Shown here piece after piece: positions 1-10,729 of a stretch of 64,000 nucleotides of DNA. The notes under the pieces were generated by a model. That model saw only the letters and a program-made list of their open reading frames with translations. It ran no database searches and was not told the origin of the DNA. The stretch spans positions 2,071,831 to 2,135,830 of the forward strand of contig VJWN01000002.1 in the NCBI GenBank assembly GCA_007644065.1. The letters run 5' to 3'. This stretch comes from Margaritispora aquatica. Lineage: Eukaryota > Ascomycota > Leotiomycetes > Helotiales > Discinellaceae. The stretch's first letter is position 1. Each line of letters starts with the position of its first letter. A program made the translations under genes and the position numbers.

Positions 1-1146
1 CTAGGCTATTTAGACTATATGTGTATCTTCTATAACGGGACGAGTGAAATAAGGCCAAGAGAATTCCCGGAGGAATGCCTCTAGTAGTATATCATGGTGA
101 ATCAGCATAGGTATACCGGTATTAAGGGAATGCCTGAACGTGTCTGTCTACCTATGCCGCTTACCTTCATTTTGATATCTACGACATTCTAAATACGCCC
201 CCATGAATTTTAGTAACATACGTATATGCCAAACTCAGAATAAGCCATGCCATAGCATCTGTAGGAGACCAAAGCTAATATTGCTTGAAAGAAGCCTCTC
301 CCATGGAATGCGCAAATATTGCAATCTATGAGTGCGATTCTAGCACCTGGCTATACGTATGTACAAGCCAGCTAAGGCATTCCATGCAAGGACCTCTGGC
401 TCGAAAATATTGAAATTGAGATGCCTTTGCTTAATTCCCTGAGGTTGTTCTACGTTTGGGTTTTTCGATAGATTGTTTAGTGCCTAGCCATTTTCACACA
501 TGAGTATTGATCGAGGCATCAAACTAGCCTATGAAATTAGGTATCGTAGAACCTTTATAGCATAAAATGTCGCCCATACACACCAGATAACAACCTGGAA
601 GGTTAATCCATAGACACTCGATATTACGGTAAGTTTTGGTATAAGTGGCTAGGCACTATCGAAACTTGGAATGACAACCCTGCCTTGAGGGTTTATGTCA
701 AAAGGTCGAGGTTTGAAATCTTTCATATAATATATTTTCTATGTCTCTTTGCTTGCAAGGCCAAGTCACAACAGATTTGAGAGTAAGCAAATCACTCTCT
801 CCCATAGGACTCTTCAATTGGCTTGGACAGACCAAAACCAGCTTCTTTCCTAGTGCTGAGTGGTTCTGGTAATCTGGCACACCCATGATGCTAAGAGGTC
901 GGGAATCGCCTATCAAGCAACCTGAATTCCGCAAAGACTTGAACGATTCGTATTGAAGGTAACTCTATGTCGAGTACCAATACAGTATCCGAATTCCATA
1001 ATGTACAAGTTGGACAATGCCATGTCCAGTTTCAAATACTCCTCCCATGCTTCCATGCAATGCTACCCAACACAAATTGAGCATAGAGAATCCATCGCTT
1101 CCCCTAACGCCTATTTAATCTGACAATGCAGACACCCATAATTCAT
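1..1146. other. intergenic / window edge, no gene seen
   Basis: AT-rich sequence with frequent stops on both strands and no open frame above about 78 codons. The last part (from about 1070) is probably the 3' untranslated region of the E2-C gene that reads leftwards from 1844. Nothing here resembles a structural RNA or a repeat. Confidence 0.5.
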
Positions 1147-1844
1147 TCACTCATCATCAATGTCCTCATGACGGCCCAGGACCTTCTTCTGGAATTCAGC
1201 TGGATCCTTGTCCCACAACTCGGCAGCTTCACCGTTCAATGGAGAAGCACTAGCCACTGATTAGTATTTACAGCATCTGAAAAAGGAAATAAACATACTT
1301 GTTTGGCTCTCCAAGCAGACTCTGAAGACTTAGAAGAACGGTCTGGATGTTGTATGCAGCGGTCCACTTGTCTTTCAAGATGTCCAGGCAGATTCTTCCC
1401 GAGAAGTCGACATTGGGGTGGTAGATAGGAGTCTTGAAAAGAACGGTTGGTGGGGCATATGGATAATTGGATGGGAACTCAAAAGAGAGCTTGAAAGATA
1501 GGTCGGCATATGGGGTTTCATCTGGTCCTTCAATGGTTGCAGTCCAGACAAGAAGATTGCCATCGGACGGGAAAGCCGAGATACCAGGAGCACCACCAGT
1601 CATCAATTGCATGAGTTCGGTTTGCAGGCTATGATATTGTCAGCAATGTGTCCTAGATTATCCTACGGAGGGGCAACTGTGATAGCAGTTTGCTGCAGGC
1701 AAGAATGACAATAGCAGAGGAAACGTACCGCTTAGTTGTGCTCTGCGCATCAGGGGCACGTCTAGGAGCGGCAAGCTTTGCTGCTTGAGCAGTAGGCACA
1801 GCACCTGGAGCAGAATTCTGGGTGTCCTCCATATCGTAGTCCAT
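1147..1844 (-). CDS. UBC11: E2 ubiquitin-conjugating enzyme, E2-C/Ubc11 type (UBE2C)
   Basis: Three exons on the minus strand: 1844-1729, 1628-1299 and 1249-1147, joined with correct phase to give 182 aa. The protein is the E2 that works with the anaphase-promoting complex to start ubiquitin chains on mitotic cyclins and securin. A short disordered N-terminal extension (about residues 1-38) precedes the UBC fold, as in UBE2C. Visible family marks are KRLQTELM at the start of the fold, the HPN motif (109-111) and the active-site cysteine near residue 119 in [12 protein letters not shown], followed by [18 protein letters not shown]. The last of these spans the second intron, and that splice needs the AG at 1251-1250, because the AG four bases earlier would give an immediate stop. 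Divergent from CHK1 with 435 bp between start codons. Assignment to the E2-C subfamily rests on motif likeness to UBE2C/S. pombe Ubc11; another class of E2 is unlikely. Confidence 0.93.
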
Positions 1845-2279
1845 AGTATCGACAAGAAAAAGTGTGAGCTAGTAGCAAAAGTAAAAAGGGTAGGACAAAG
1901 AACTTAAGTCGCTGATTTAATGGAGCGTTGAAAGACGGCTTCAGAAACAAATCCAAGACAAAGATGAGGGTACCTTAATATAGGGTTGGTGAGGAAGGTG
2001 AAGGTGGTTTGGTAGTTCGATTTGTTTATCTGCTTGCGGTCTCTTGGACAACGACCCACGAGGCTGAATAGAGAGGCTGAGCCAATCATCAACGCGTTTC
2101 CCTCGCGTTCAACCTAGGACTCGAAACGTCGACGTGATAATAATAAATTTATTGGACGAAGAGCTTCCTATCGTAAAACACCAGTTTTTGTGAACATGGT
2201 TAGTTTTCTCTCATCTACTTCTCATTGAAGTATTTCTGCTCAAAATACTTCATGATGTTTTGTTCAAATCAATTTTCCA
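1845..2279. promoter_or_regulatory. shared divergent promoter of E2-C and CHK1
   Basis: 435 bp between the two start codons must hold both promoters. It contains one ACGCGT at 2093-2098, the core of the MCB element bound by MBF (Mbp1/Swi6-type) factors at G1/S genes, a second CGCGTT at 2104-2109, and a perfect palindrome ACGTCGACGT at 2126-2135. That the ACGCGT is functional is inference; the hexamer also occurs inside coding sequence elsewhere in the window. Confidence 0.45.
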
Positions 2280-3974
2280 ATGATGCTAACCCAGATTGAA
2301 CCCTTCCAGAGTCAACTGGATCCTCTTCCTGACGATTTACCATTTCGCATTATTTCCAAGACAATTGGCAGAGGGGCATATGCTTCGTAGGTCTCTACTC
2401 GCTCCCCGGGCCAAGTAAATGCTGACAATAGTAGAATCAAAAAAGCAATACCTCCTCACGATGTCACACCAGTATTTGCAGTCAAATTCATACACAAGAA
2501 CTATGCTATTAGACATGGCCGAATATCAGCGAAACAGATCAATATGGAGGTTTCTTTGCACTCCCATGTCAAACAGCACCCAAATATCATAGAATGGTTT
2601 GCTACCGGAGAGGATAGTATATGGAAATGGATTGCTATGGAGTATGCCGAGGGTGGGGATTTATTCGACAAAATCGAAGCGGATGTTGGAGTCACCGAAG
2701 ACATTGCACACTTCTATTTTACACAACTGGTTAGTGGGGTGAGCTACATGCATTCCACGGGAGTGGCTCATCGAGATATCAAACCAGAAAATATTTTACT
2801 TTCGGAAAGTGGCAACTTGAAAATAGCAGATTTTGGGCTGGCTACACTGTTCGAATACAAAGGACAGACAAAGCTCAGTACAACAATGTGCGGAAGTCCA
2901 CCATACATTGCACCCGAGGTGATAACATGCTCAGCGAGGGGCACTCAGAGGGCAGTAAAAGGCACAGGATATGCTGCAAACCTGGTTGACATCTGGTCAT
3001 GTGGAGTTGTCCTTTTTGTCCTCCTGGTCGGCAATACTCCTTGGGATGAACCTACGTCAGCAAGTTGGGAGTTCGAGGAATATTGCAATAAAGCAGGTCG
3101 AAGTACAGACGAACTATGGCAGAGATTGCCCGAGGAAGTCGTGTCACTCCTGAGAGGCATGATGAGTGTGGATCCAGCAAAGCGTTTTTCATTCAAGATG
3201 ATTAAAGCACATCCATGGTTCACAAGAAGGAATCCTCTACTCACTTCAGACGGAAAGATGACAGATCCTCTGAATCTTGCAACCCAGATGCTGCAAGGTT
3301 TGCGTATCGACTTCAGTCAACAACCCACAGCGTCTCAGAGAGGATTATCTCAACGTGATCCAAACAGTATGGATATTGATGTGACAGAGCAGCCTAGGTT
3401 CTCTATGACCCAACCAGAAGCACCAATTACCGACATGGACCTCGACTGGGAACGTCCAGTCAGAGGTGGTATCAGCTCCAGTCAGCCTCAAAATCATAGA
3501 CATGGTGGTATCTGCACTATGGCCAACGGAGCCGGAAGCAATCCATTTGAATCCCTCGCGGAAGAGCCAAGTATGAGTCAATTCACGCCAGCTCCATCAG
3601 TGCCGATGAGTTTGACGCAGCATGCACGAAAGTTCAGAGATATTGTGCCGAATTACTCGCTCACTCGCTTCTTCTCGCATTTATCCGCGCCCCTTTTAAT
3701 ACAATCGCTAAGCGAAACGCTGCATCAGCTTAACATCCCCATCCCACCCACCGCTCAGATACAAACTGCAAGCTGGCTCAGAGTCAAACTTTTGGATGGT
3801 CGTCATTGTGCATTGAATGGAGATATTGTCATTGATAACTATGAGATCGGCGAGGCAAAGCTGCTAGAAGTTCGCTTTGTGAAGGCCAAGGGTGATCCGC
3901 TTGAATGGCGACGGTTCTTCAAGACCGTGGTGGTAATGTGTAAAGAGGCTGTTTACTTTCCTGAGGCGCAGTAA
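2280..3974 (+). CDS. CHK1: Checkpoint kinase Chk1 (serine/threonine protein kinase)
   Basis: Two exons, 2280-2386 and 2435-3974, giving 548 aa. The 48-nt intron must end at the second of two overlapping AGs (2434) to keep frame; the join restores the glycine-loop region GRGAYAS-IKKA. Kinase domain: invariant Lys about 53 (FAVK), HRDIKPEN with catalytic Asp about 150, DFG Asp about 168, then the CGSPPYIAPE activation segment typical of Chk1. The C-terminal half (about 255-400) is disordered with several SQ/TQ dipeptides, the targets of ATR-type kinases, and the last 100 residues resemble the Chk1 regulatory (KA1-like) tail. Start chosen at 2280 because two in-frame ATGs (2280, 2283) open directly on the conserved N-terminus; an alternative ATG with a GT immediately after it at 2196-2200 could start a longer spliced form but is not needed. 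Chk1 acts in the nucleus to halt mitosis after DNA damage or replication stress. Confidence 0.95.
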
Positions 3975-5410
3975 ACGAGTTTGCACTGTGACGGCGTTGG
4001 TAGAAGGAATGGTATTTAAGCGTTTGCATAGGTAGGTAGGATAAGATAGGGGTTTATCTGGATTGGGTCGGCTTTGGTACCCTAATGGTAGGAATAATGT
4101 CTGCAATGAAATGAATTTGATCAAGCACAACCAAATGGCCCATCTGTCATTACACTTGTAATCCTTAAGTCTTACCCAAGTTACTCATCGCCTGAGTCTA
4201 CTCCACTTGACTCAGATCTGAATCATTATTCCAAGCAACATCCCCACACAACCTCTAGAAACATCACCCACGTCCGATTACGGTGCATACAAAGCTTTGT
4301 CTCTCCGCCTCGCTCCCATCCCCAACCTCTCACATTACATTGTCATTCTAAACACCCAGCTTACCTAGCTAGATCCTCACCCCCACCCTCGCCATTCCAC
4401 ATCCAAACTCTACCTACTGTTGGCCCCCACAACTTTGGTCTCCTTCCTTTTCCCCTTCCCACCTCCACGAAACCACCAAGTCCTCCCATCCAATAAATTT
4501 CCAAGGCCAGGTCGGATAATACCTTCCTGGACACTAACGATTGCAAAGCATGGTCCAGGGTACACGGGTACGGTACCATGCGAACGGGCCACCCAAGCGG
4601 TGTAATGGTACAATATGTACGTACCTTACCTTCCTCACTACTTCTAGTTCTGCGTACGCCCATTCCATCCATGCCATGCACATAACTTTCTGATAGTGAC
4701 TGTGGGATTGTGGCGTAAGTGTTGGGGAGTGGTCGTGGGCGTAGGTGTTGAGATGTTGCATGTGCTGTGCATGCACATTGTGCTCGCTTCTGGGATCGTG
4801 CATACAGCTAAGCGGTATGGGGTACGTACAGGTTCAATTCCAGTCCATAGGTACTTGATCATGCAGAAGGAAAGGAGGAGAGATGCAGAGAGATGGTGCT
4901 CATGTGATGAGTTTGCTTTTTTAAAGTTTGGCTTGAGAACCTGGGAAATCGGATTGAGAGAATTTGAATGTTTCATAATTTGAAAGTGTTCCGTTCAGAG
5001 TACGCATTTGATGAGACTTTTGTCTATTATCTAACTATCAATTACCTAAAGCAGGAATTATTCAGCAGCACAAACTTAGCATTCCATGCTGCTTGCTCGT
5101 GCTTGGAATTGAATGGAGACCTTCCGTCGTCGCTCCAGGACTGGTAGGGAAACATGGTATATATACAACGTACAAATCGTCCAACTTTTCGTATGAACAC
5201 ACAAGGTATGGATGGGAATCTCGCATTAGAGATGCTCATCATCCTAGCCTCTGAAAGCAAATCCAACTCCATCTAGAAAGGAAGCATGCCAGTTCCATGA
5301 CTCCAAATTCCAATATCCAATAGTGCTCGTCCGTGAGTCCGTCTCGAGAGCGGTGAGCTCGCTCCCCTACTCAAGCACGGAAAACCATTCAGATTCCTAC
5401 ACCGAACTCT
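3975..5410. other. intergenic between convergent CHK1 and SprT-like genes
   Basis: About 1.4 kb holding the 3' ends of both neighbours. The plus strand is pyrimidine-rich from about 4240 to 4500. Short open frames occur on both strands around 4360-4980 but overlap each other, lack family motifs or a proper ATG, and look like chance. A match to the tRNA B-box (GGTTCAATTCC at 4831-4841) has no tRNA fold around it. Confidence 0.5.
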
Positions 5411-6442
5411 TCAAACCCAGTAGTTCTCATGCCGCGATTCAACATGATTGTTAAGCAACCTCTCTCGAGACCTAGAATTCTGGTTGCATTCTTGATAGCC
5501 ATGCTCATCCCTCCACTCCTCCCGACACATCTCGATACCCCAATGATGAGCAACAGGAATCGGCGCCTTGTACCGGTCCTTAACAAAATGATCCAGATTG
5601 GCCTTGAAATTGCATAGTCGTAGATACCCCTTCCCAACCCAATTATCAATCAAAGTCACGATCCTCTCAAAGCCCTCAGTATGACCGCCTTGGAATCTCG
5701 CATCAAAGCCACAAACAATAAAGAGGTAGCAATGCACGAGCTCGTGTAGGAAAGCTGAGAGTAGGAGCCGCCGGTCGTAGAGAGGCGAGCGAAGTATTGG
5801 ATGTGAGAGAACGATCAAAGTCTCTATTCCAGGACGATGCGTACAGCGTCGTAGTGCCGTGCTGCCAATCGTCTCGGTCTGGTAACGATTATGCGAAGAC
5901 CATTCCCATCTCACTCGACCCGCCAACTCGCCGCCAAAAAACAGAGAGTCGGCAGTGGTGAGGATAGAGTGAAGCGCAGCATCGTCCACTTCGCCTTCGT
6001 CAAGAGGATCGTCTCGTCTGATGAGTTTGCGTAAAATGCGTTCGTGTTTGTGGTTTGATGGAAGTCTGCGGAAATGACTTTCGACACGACGAGCGGCCTC
6101 CTCGTCAGTCAACGTATTATCGTACTGTGACTCGTACGAGATGAGTGTATCGGACATGATGGAGCTTCCAGATGGAGTTCGTTCCATCGTTATGCCCGGA
6201 CCATGGATGTGAGTGTGCTCATTTGGTGCACTTACGGATCGTGCAGCTGGAGAATTTATAGATGCCGTCGAAAACTGCATGGTTTGCCATTGCTGCTGTC
6301 GTGGAGGCGAGCATCGCGATTGACGATCATTCTGAAAGGATCTTCTGCTCCGAATCTCTGGTCGAGCATGATGCCTCCGTTTTGAAATATTTGGCTTGGG
6401 AGTGCTTTCGAGGCTTGAATTGCCTCTGATGAGAGCAGCCAT
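5411..6442 (-). CDS. SprT-like zinc metalloprotease-fold protein
   Basis: Single-exon gene, 343 aa. Residues 1-100 are basic and Ser/Gln-rich, probably disordered. The conserved part begins around 115 and carries the zinc-binding HELVH motif at 233-237 (HExxH) followed 16 residues later by GGH (His254), the third ligand expected in SprT-type proteins, then FERIV. This resembles the SprT domain known from Spartan/SPRTN and Wss1-like DNA-protein crosslink proteases, but the usual C-terminal zinc ribbon and PCNA-interaction motifs are not evident, so a role in crosslink repair should not be assumed; many fungal SprT-like proteins are uncharacterised. A GTAAGT lies inside the reading frame near 6232, so an alternative or additional intron in the disordered N-terminus is possible. 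The start at 6442 is the first ATG of the frame. Confidence 0.72.
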   Translation of the reverse strand: MAALIRGNSSLESTPKPNISKRRHHARPEIRSRRSFQNDRQSRCSPPRQQQWQTMQFSTASINSPAARSVSAPNEHTHIHGPGITMERTPSGSSIMSDTLISYESQYDNTLTDEEAARRVESHFRRLPSNHKHERILRKLIRRDDPLDEGEVDDAALHSILTTADSLFFGGELAGRVRWEWSSHNRYQTETIGSTALRRCTHRPGIETLIVLSHPILRSPLYDRRLLLSAFLHELVHCYLFIVCGFDARFQGGHTEGFERIVTLIDNWVGKGYLRLCNFKANLDHFVKDRYKAPIPVAHHWGIEMCREEWRDEHGYQECNQNSRSRERLLNNHVESRHENYWV

Positions 6443-7994
6443 AGGTATTGAGAAGTCACGGAGGAAGTGACATACGTGAGCTTCTGAACAAGCAACATTG
6501 GGTCACTAGATGTTAATCAATACTTCCTAAACATTGAGCGCATTGTGTCTCGACAAGATAATCGCATGCATGTAAGTAAGCCTTACTTTTTAAGGTCTGT
6601 ACAATGCTTGCAGTATGTCATGCAAGGCTAAGCGACTTCTAAGAGGTCGAGCAAAGACATGCAGATCTCGACAGGACCAAGACCAGAAAGAGGAAAACGA
6701 CAGGCAAATTGCTTTTTTGAAACATTCAGATACAGGGTTCATGAGGCTGACTCTCCTTGAATGGCCATAAATCCTATCCGGCGTTGAAAACGTCTCGGGA
6801 TCGAAATCGTATAATTTCCCAGACAATGCAAGGAAAGGCAAAATATTGGATCACTGGATCTAGCAAGCTACCTCAACGAGTCAATGACTAATAAAACATC
6901 GTGACGTAGCATTGGGAGTGAACTAATCCCAGTTTTGGTAGGAAAATATTCATACAAAGAATTGACACCCAAGTCTATCGCAGTAAAGCTCGGATGCAAA
7001 ATATTGGTGACATAATTACTGAACATGCAACTGTAGTCGAGGTATCGCGGTGAGTACAAAGTACTGCAATGCGTATTACACTTGTGCTTTGCTGCAAGAC
7101 CCGAGTTGGAAATAGGTTGGTCACAGGTTGACCCGAATCCAATATTAATATCAATATTTACTAAATGTGACGGGGAATGTCCCCAAAGTTCTGATGCACT
7201 GTCTTTCATTAGGGCACTGGCCAAGAAAAAAGCGGTGAAGCAGCCACGGCAGCCAACCCGCCACGCTCAATCGCCGTGGTCGCCTCGTCAAACGACTGGT
7301 GCTGGTTGATTCAATAACTTCAGACGGTACGATCTTCAATATTTGCCATGGTTATTATCAGGGTTTTGCCTTGAATGTAGAGGAGACATAAGGCTGGTTA
7401 GTCCGCCACAACGTTGTGTATCAACGACATGGATATCGAGAGCCTGAAATGACTTGGTTATAAATTCTTCCATGGCCCCAGGAGATCTTCATCTCAAATG
7501 CCGATGTATCAAGTTGCGAGCCGATCTTTCTCAAGGCTGTGGTCACCATCTCTCGAACCTATAGCCACTTTTCTGTGTCAGACTTCTTAAAGTAACCCCA
7601 CCTGCCTTGCGTGGGATCATTGGGGTTCCTTGTGCGCCTAAAGAATTGCTGGCTGGTTGGCGTGGCCAACTCTCATCTCATAGATTGCTCAGTAGAAGGT
7701 CAGCCTTGAATCAACGCCTGCTGGTCTTCTTTCCGGCCACTTTTCCGGCGAGGAATGTAACTATCTTGTCGTACCAACTTGCACAAACCGGAACCCTGGA
7801 ATTGTTGCTACACTGCTTGCGTCTGAAGTGTCAGATCGTCTGACCTTATCTCAAATTTCCGATGCAAATTCCCGGATGTAGGATACACGATCGCTAAGCG
7901 GCAGCGCACACCATCCCGTTCTCCTCTGCGAATGAGCTTGTGATGACTAGGCGAAAAGCAAAGAAGACACACATTTCACCTCCAGCATATTCCT
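6443..7994. other. intergenic, no gene seen
   Basis: About 1.5 kb with AT-rich, stop-rich sequence. The longest frames (for example 6868-7224 on the minus strand) show no domain, signal peptide or spliceable neighbour. It includes the upstream region of the SprT-like gene and the 3' flank of the F-box gene, both of which point leftwards. Confidence 0.45.
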
Positions 7995-10729
7995 TCAAGG
8001 CGATCCAAGACCTAAACCTCGTAGCCACCTGACCTCATTGGCGTTTGCTTCGAGTGCTCTGCCCATAGTTTCGGAATATGTCTGCTCCTGTATCTCTCTG
8101 TGCACTTCTTCTGGAGTCTTGTGCCCGACGTCCTCGAATGTCGCCGCTGTGAACCCAGGTTTGCTAGAGAAACTCAAGAGCCCAATCTTCTCACCTGTCC
8201 ATAGCAGCAAATCATCGTCATTAACAGATCTGGCTTTTCGCCCGTTGTGAGTATTGGCAATTTTCAACACTATGTCGCCCGATCCAGCATCCATATACGA
8301 GTCGCCGAGCGTACCGAAAATGCCTCTGTAACGATCCAGGTTAGCCTTTTCATACCAATTTGTAGGAAACACAACCGAAACCATAATCGATGTATCCGCA
8401 ATCCTTAAACTCTGTTATTCGCGGATTCAGACTTACCGAGGAGCCTCAACAGCGCCATGTGCAATATTCCATTTCCGTGCCTCAGTAAACCCGTCCCTTT
8501 CAAGCCACTTCAGATTACCGTTCCCATCTGAGACCACGATACGCGTACCATCTAGCGCAAGATTAGTGTCCGTAGATTTCAACGAATTGCATTAACAGTG
8601 TGGGTACTGGGCAGTGGTGTGCCAGCCTGTTGCCAAAATACGACAGTTGTTGGTTCTTTCAAAAACTAGCATGGACTAAGAGTTTCATAGCTAGAAGAGG
8701 AATGTACTTACGATTACAAACTGAAAGGAGTTTTGAGCTTGAGGAGGTCTGTCGATTTTTCATTACTGAATTTTGCAGGCGGCCGGCTGTACAATCGGAT
8801 GAAATTGTTGACATAGGATCGGGTGATAACCCGTACATTTCCAAGGACCCCTTGCTGTTGTACTCTCCGCACGCAATCAACGTTTTTCCAAGACGGATCT
8901 TTGCATTTGTAACTTGTTCAACTGAAAGTTCCCCTCTTCTGGCTAAATCCTTCTCCATCGAAGCAAACGCATATGGCATTGAAGTCATCGAGCAGAGTCG
9001 TGCACCAGAGAAGATGGTGCCCCGTAAACGAGGAAAGAATCGACGGTCATAGTTAAGAATGTTGGAAAATCTGCCCGCAACATAGATCTCACCATTTCCA
9101 TCCCACTCATTGTCAGAGCTCGGAAGATGCAAAATGTTGAGAGGCCCTGGGTGTTGTAGATGTGTATAGAAAGGGTTTGGTTCCGGATTCAAGAGGCTCC
9201 GAAAATCGAGCGATCCCGCCTGCTTTGACGAGCCAAATGTTCTATCGTATGAGTCAATCTGACCTCCGTTCTCGGCGTCCGAAAGATTGCTCCTTTTCCT
9301 TGAGTCATGAAGATATATCGCCAAGTTTGTGCCTACCGTGACGGGGGTGGGATGTTTGGCTTCTGACAGAGTCGTGATTGGGAAAGGAAATCGTTCGTGG
9401 CTAACAGCACTGAGAGTCTCGAGATCAACTTCGACAAGACCTTAACTTAATTAGCCACGAGACGTAGGAAAGGTTTGAAGAGAAAGGAGTTTCAAGAAGT
9501 ATGAGATTACAATATCTCCCGAGTTGAAGCAAAGTTTAGCTCATACTAAACTTGTCTCAGCCCAGAGGATACATCATGAGAAATGCCGAGAGTTCGGATC
9601 ATATATCAACCTAGGAGCACCAGATGAGTCTTCACAGGGCAAAGCTGGTCGTCTCCAGACTTGGTCACATCACTCGATACCTTATAACAAATCAAGGACT
9701 AGCCAAGCCAAATTCGTCTTCGCTAGAACCCAAAAACCATGGAGTGTGTAAGAACACTATCTTTGCGGAGACGGGCCCTTTGCTATCAGGCAAGAATTAA
9801 ACAAATCCATTGTCCTTTGGGTTGTGGTCGTGCCTGGTCTCTGGCTAGTGACAAAGACAAATTTGGCCTGCCTAGGCTCTCAATTTGGTGCAAAACTCGG
9901 AGGTCTCCAGGATATAAGGATAAATGAACAACTTACTGTTGTGCAAGGCAAAATATGCTCGGTTTTGACTGCTATCAACACTAACACATTCAGTAACTCC
10001 AGGACCAATCTTCCTGTAGGTAGATGTATGTTTTGAGCCTGGGTCCATAGTAATCAAGCTAGACTTGCTCCTTGCTATGATGCTGCCCTTCCGACTCTGA
10101 CTGCCACTGACATCCCACAAACATACAGAACCATCATCCAGGGGGGAAACCACAATCGAGGCATCTGACTGCCCACTTGGGGTGTAGATACCCATACCTC
10201 GTGCTTCCATATATTCATGCTCAGAACTGTCCCGATTTCGAGCTTGCTGCATCCAGTTTATGGTTATAGGTGCATGCCTTTGTAGATACTCGTCGTACCA
10301 GCAGACTTTTTCGTCTGGATAGCTTGGGTCCCAGTTTGCCATTATTCTGATGCGCTCATTCGATTCATTCTTCAAGTCACTCGCTTCCTGGCGGGACTGG
10401 TCAAGCCTCGAATCACCTAGTCCGTTTCCCGTTGCTAGAGCTCGGGCAAGGTCTCGGAATCGAGGCTCTTGGCCTGGTTCGGAGGAAATGAGTTCTCGTC
10501 TGCGCCGCAGATTCGGAAGGAATGAAGAGGCGTTGAAACATTGCTCTCTCCATATCGTATCATCACGCCCAAGATTGAGGAAATGCTTGCTCACACTCTG
10601 GATCGTTACAATATCCGGGGGTTCAAGGACTTTGTCGCTGTTAGAGCTTGTAGGGAATCGTGCTAGACACTTACAAAGAACAATATGCAAAATAATCTCA
10701 GATGGAAGGGATTCTATTGGGGTTGCCAT
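7995..10729 (-). CDS. F-box protein with WD40/beta-propeller-like C-terminus
   Basis: Four exons on the minus strand: 10729-9937, 9440-8712, 8551-8437 and 8325-7995, all closing in phase to 655 aa. An F-box is visible at the N-terminus (IESLPSEIILHIVL, then SVSKHFLNLGRDDTIWREQCF at about 45-65), the module that binds Skp1 in SCF ubiquitin ligases. The rest has propeller-like strands such as GSVCLWDVSG (about 200-215), a stretch ending in VGTNLAIYLHDS after the first splice, and GTRIVVSDGNGNLKWLERDGF in exon 3. By architecture it is a substrate receptor of an SCF ligase; the substrate cannot be told. The first intron is 496 nt (9441-9936), about ten times the usual size here; splicing it reads HNSLVEVDLETLSAV, whereas read-through stops after 16 codons. 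Whether all blades of a WD40 propeller are present is unclear from sequence alone. Confidence 0.8.

Noticed and set aside
4420..4605. Plus-strand 61-codon frame in the pyrimidine-rich stretch
   Set aside because: Starts with TTG, not ATG, and overlaps opposing frames; low complexity.
4831..4841. GGTTCAATTCC, a match to the tRNA B-box
   Set aside because: The flanking bases do not make a full T-stem and no A-box, D-arm or acceptor stem fits within the expected distance.
5735..5746. Perfect 12-base palindrome CACGAGCTCGTG
   Set aside because: It encodes the HELVH zinc motif of the SprT-like protein, so its sequence is explained by coding need.
8600..9052. 150-codon plus-strand open frame
   Set aside because: It lies antisense to exons 2 and 3 of the F-box gene, which has domain and splice support; the frame has no motif.
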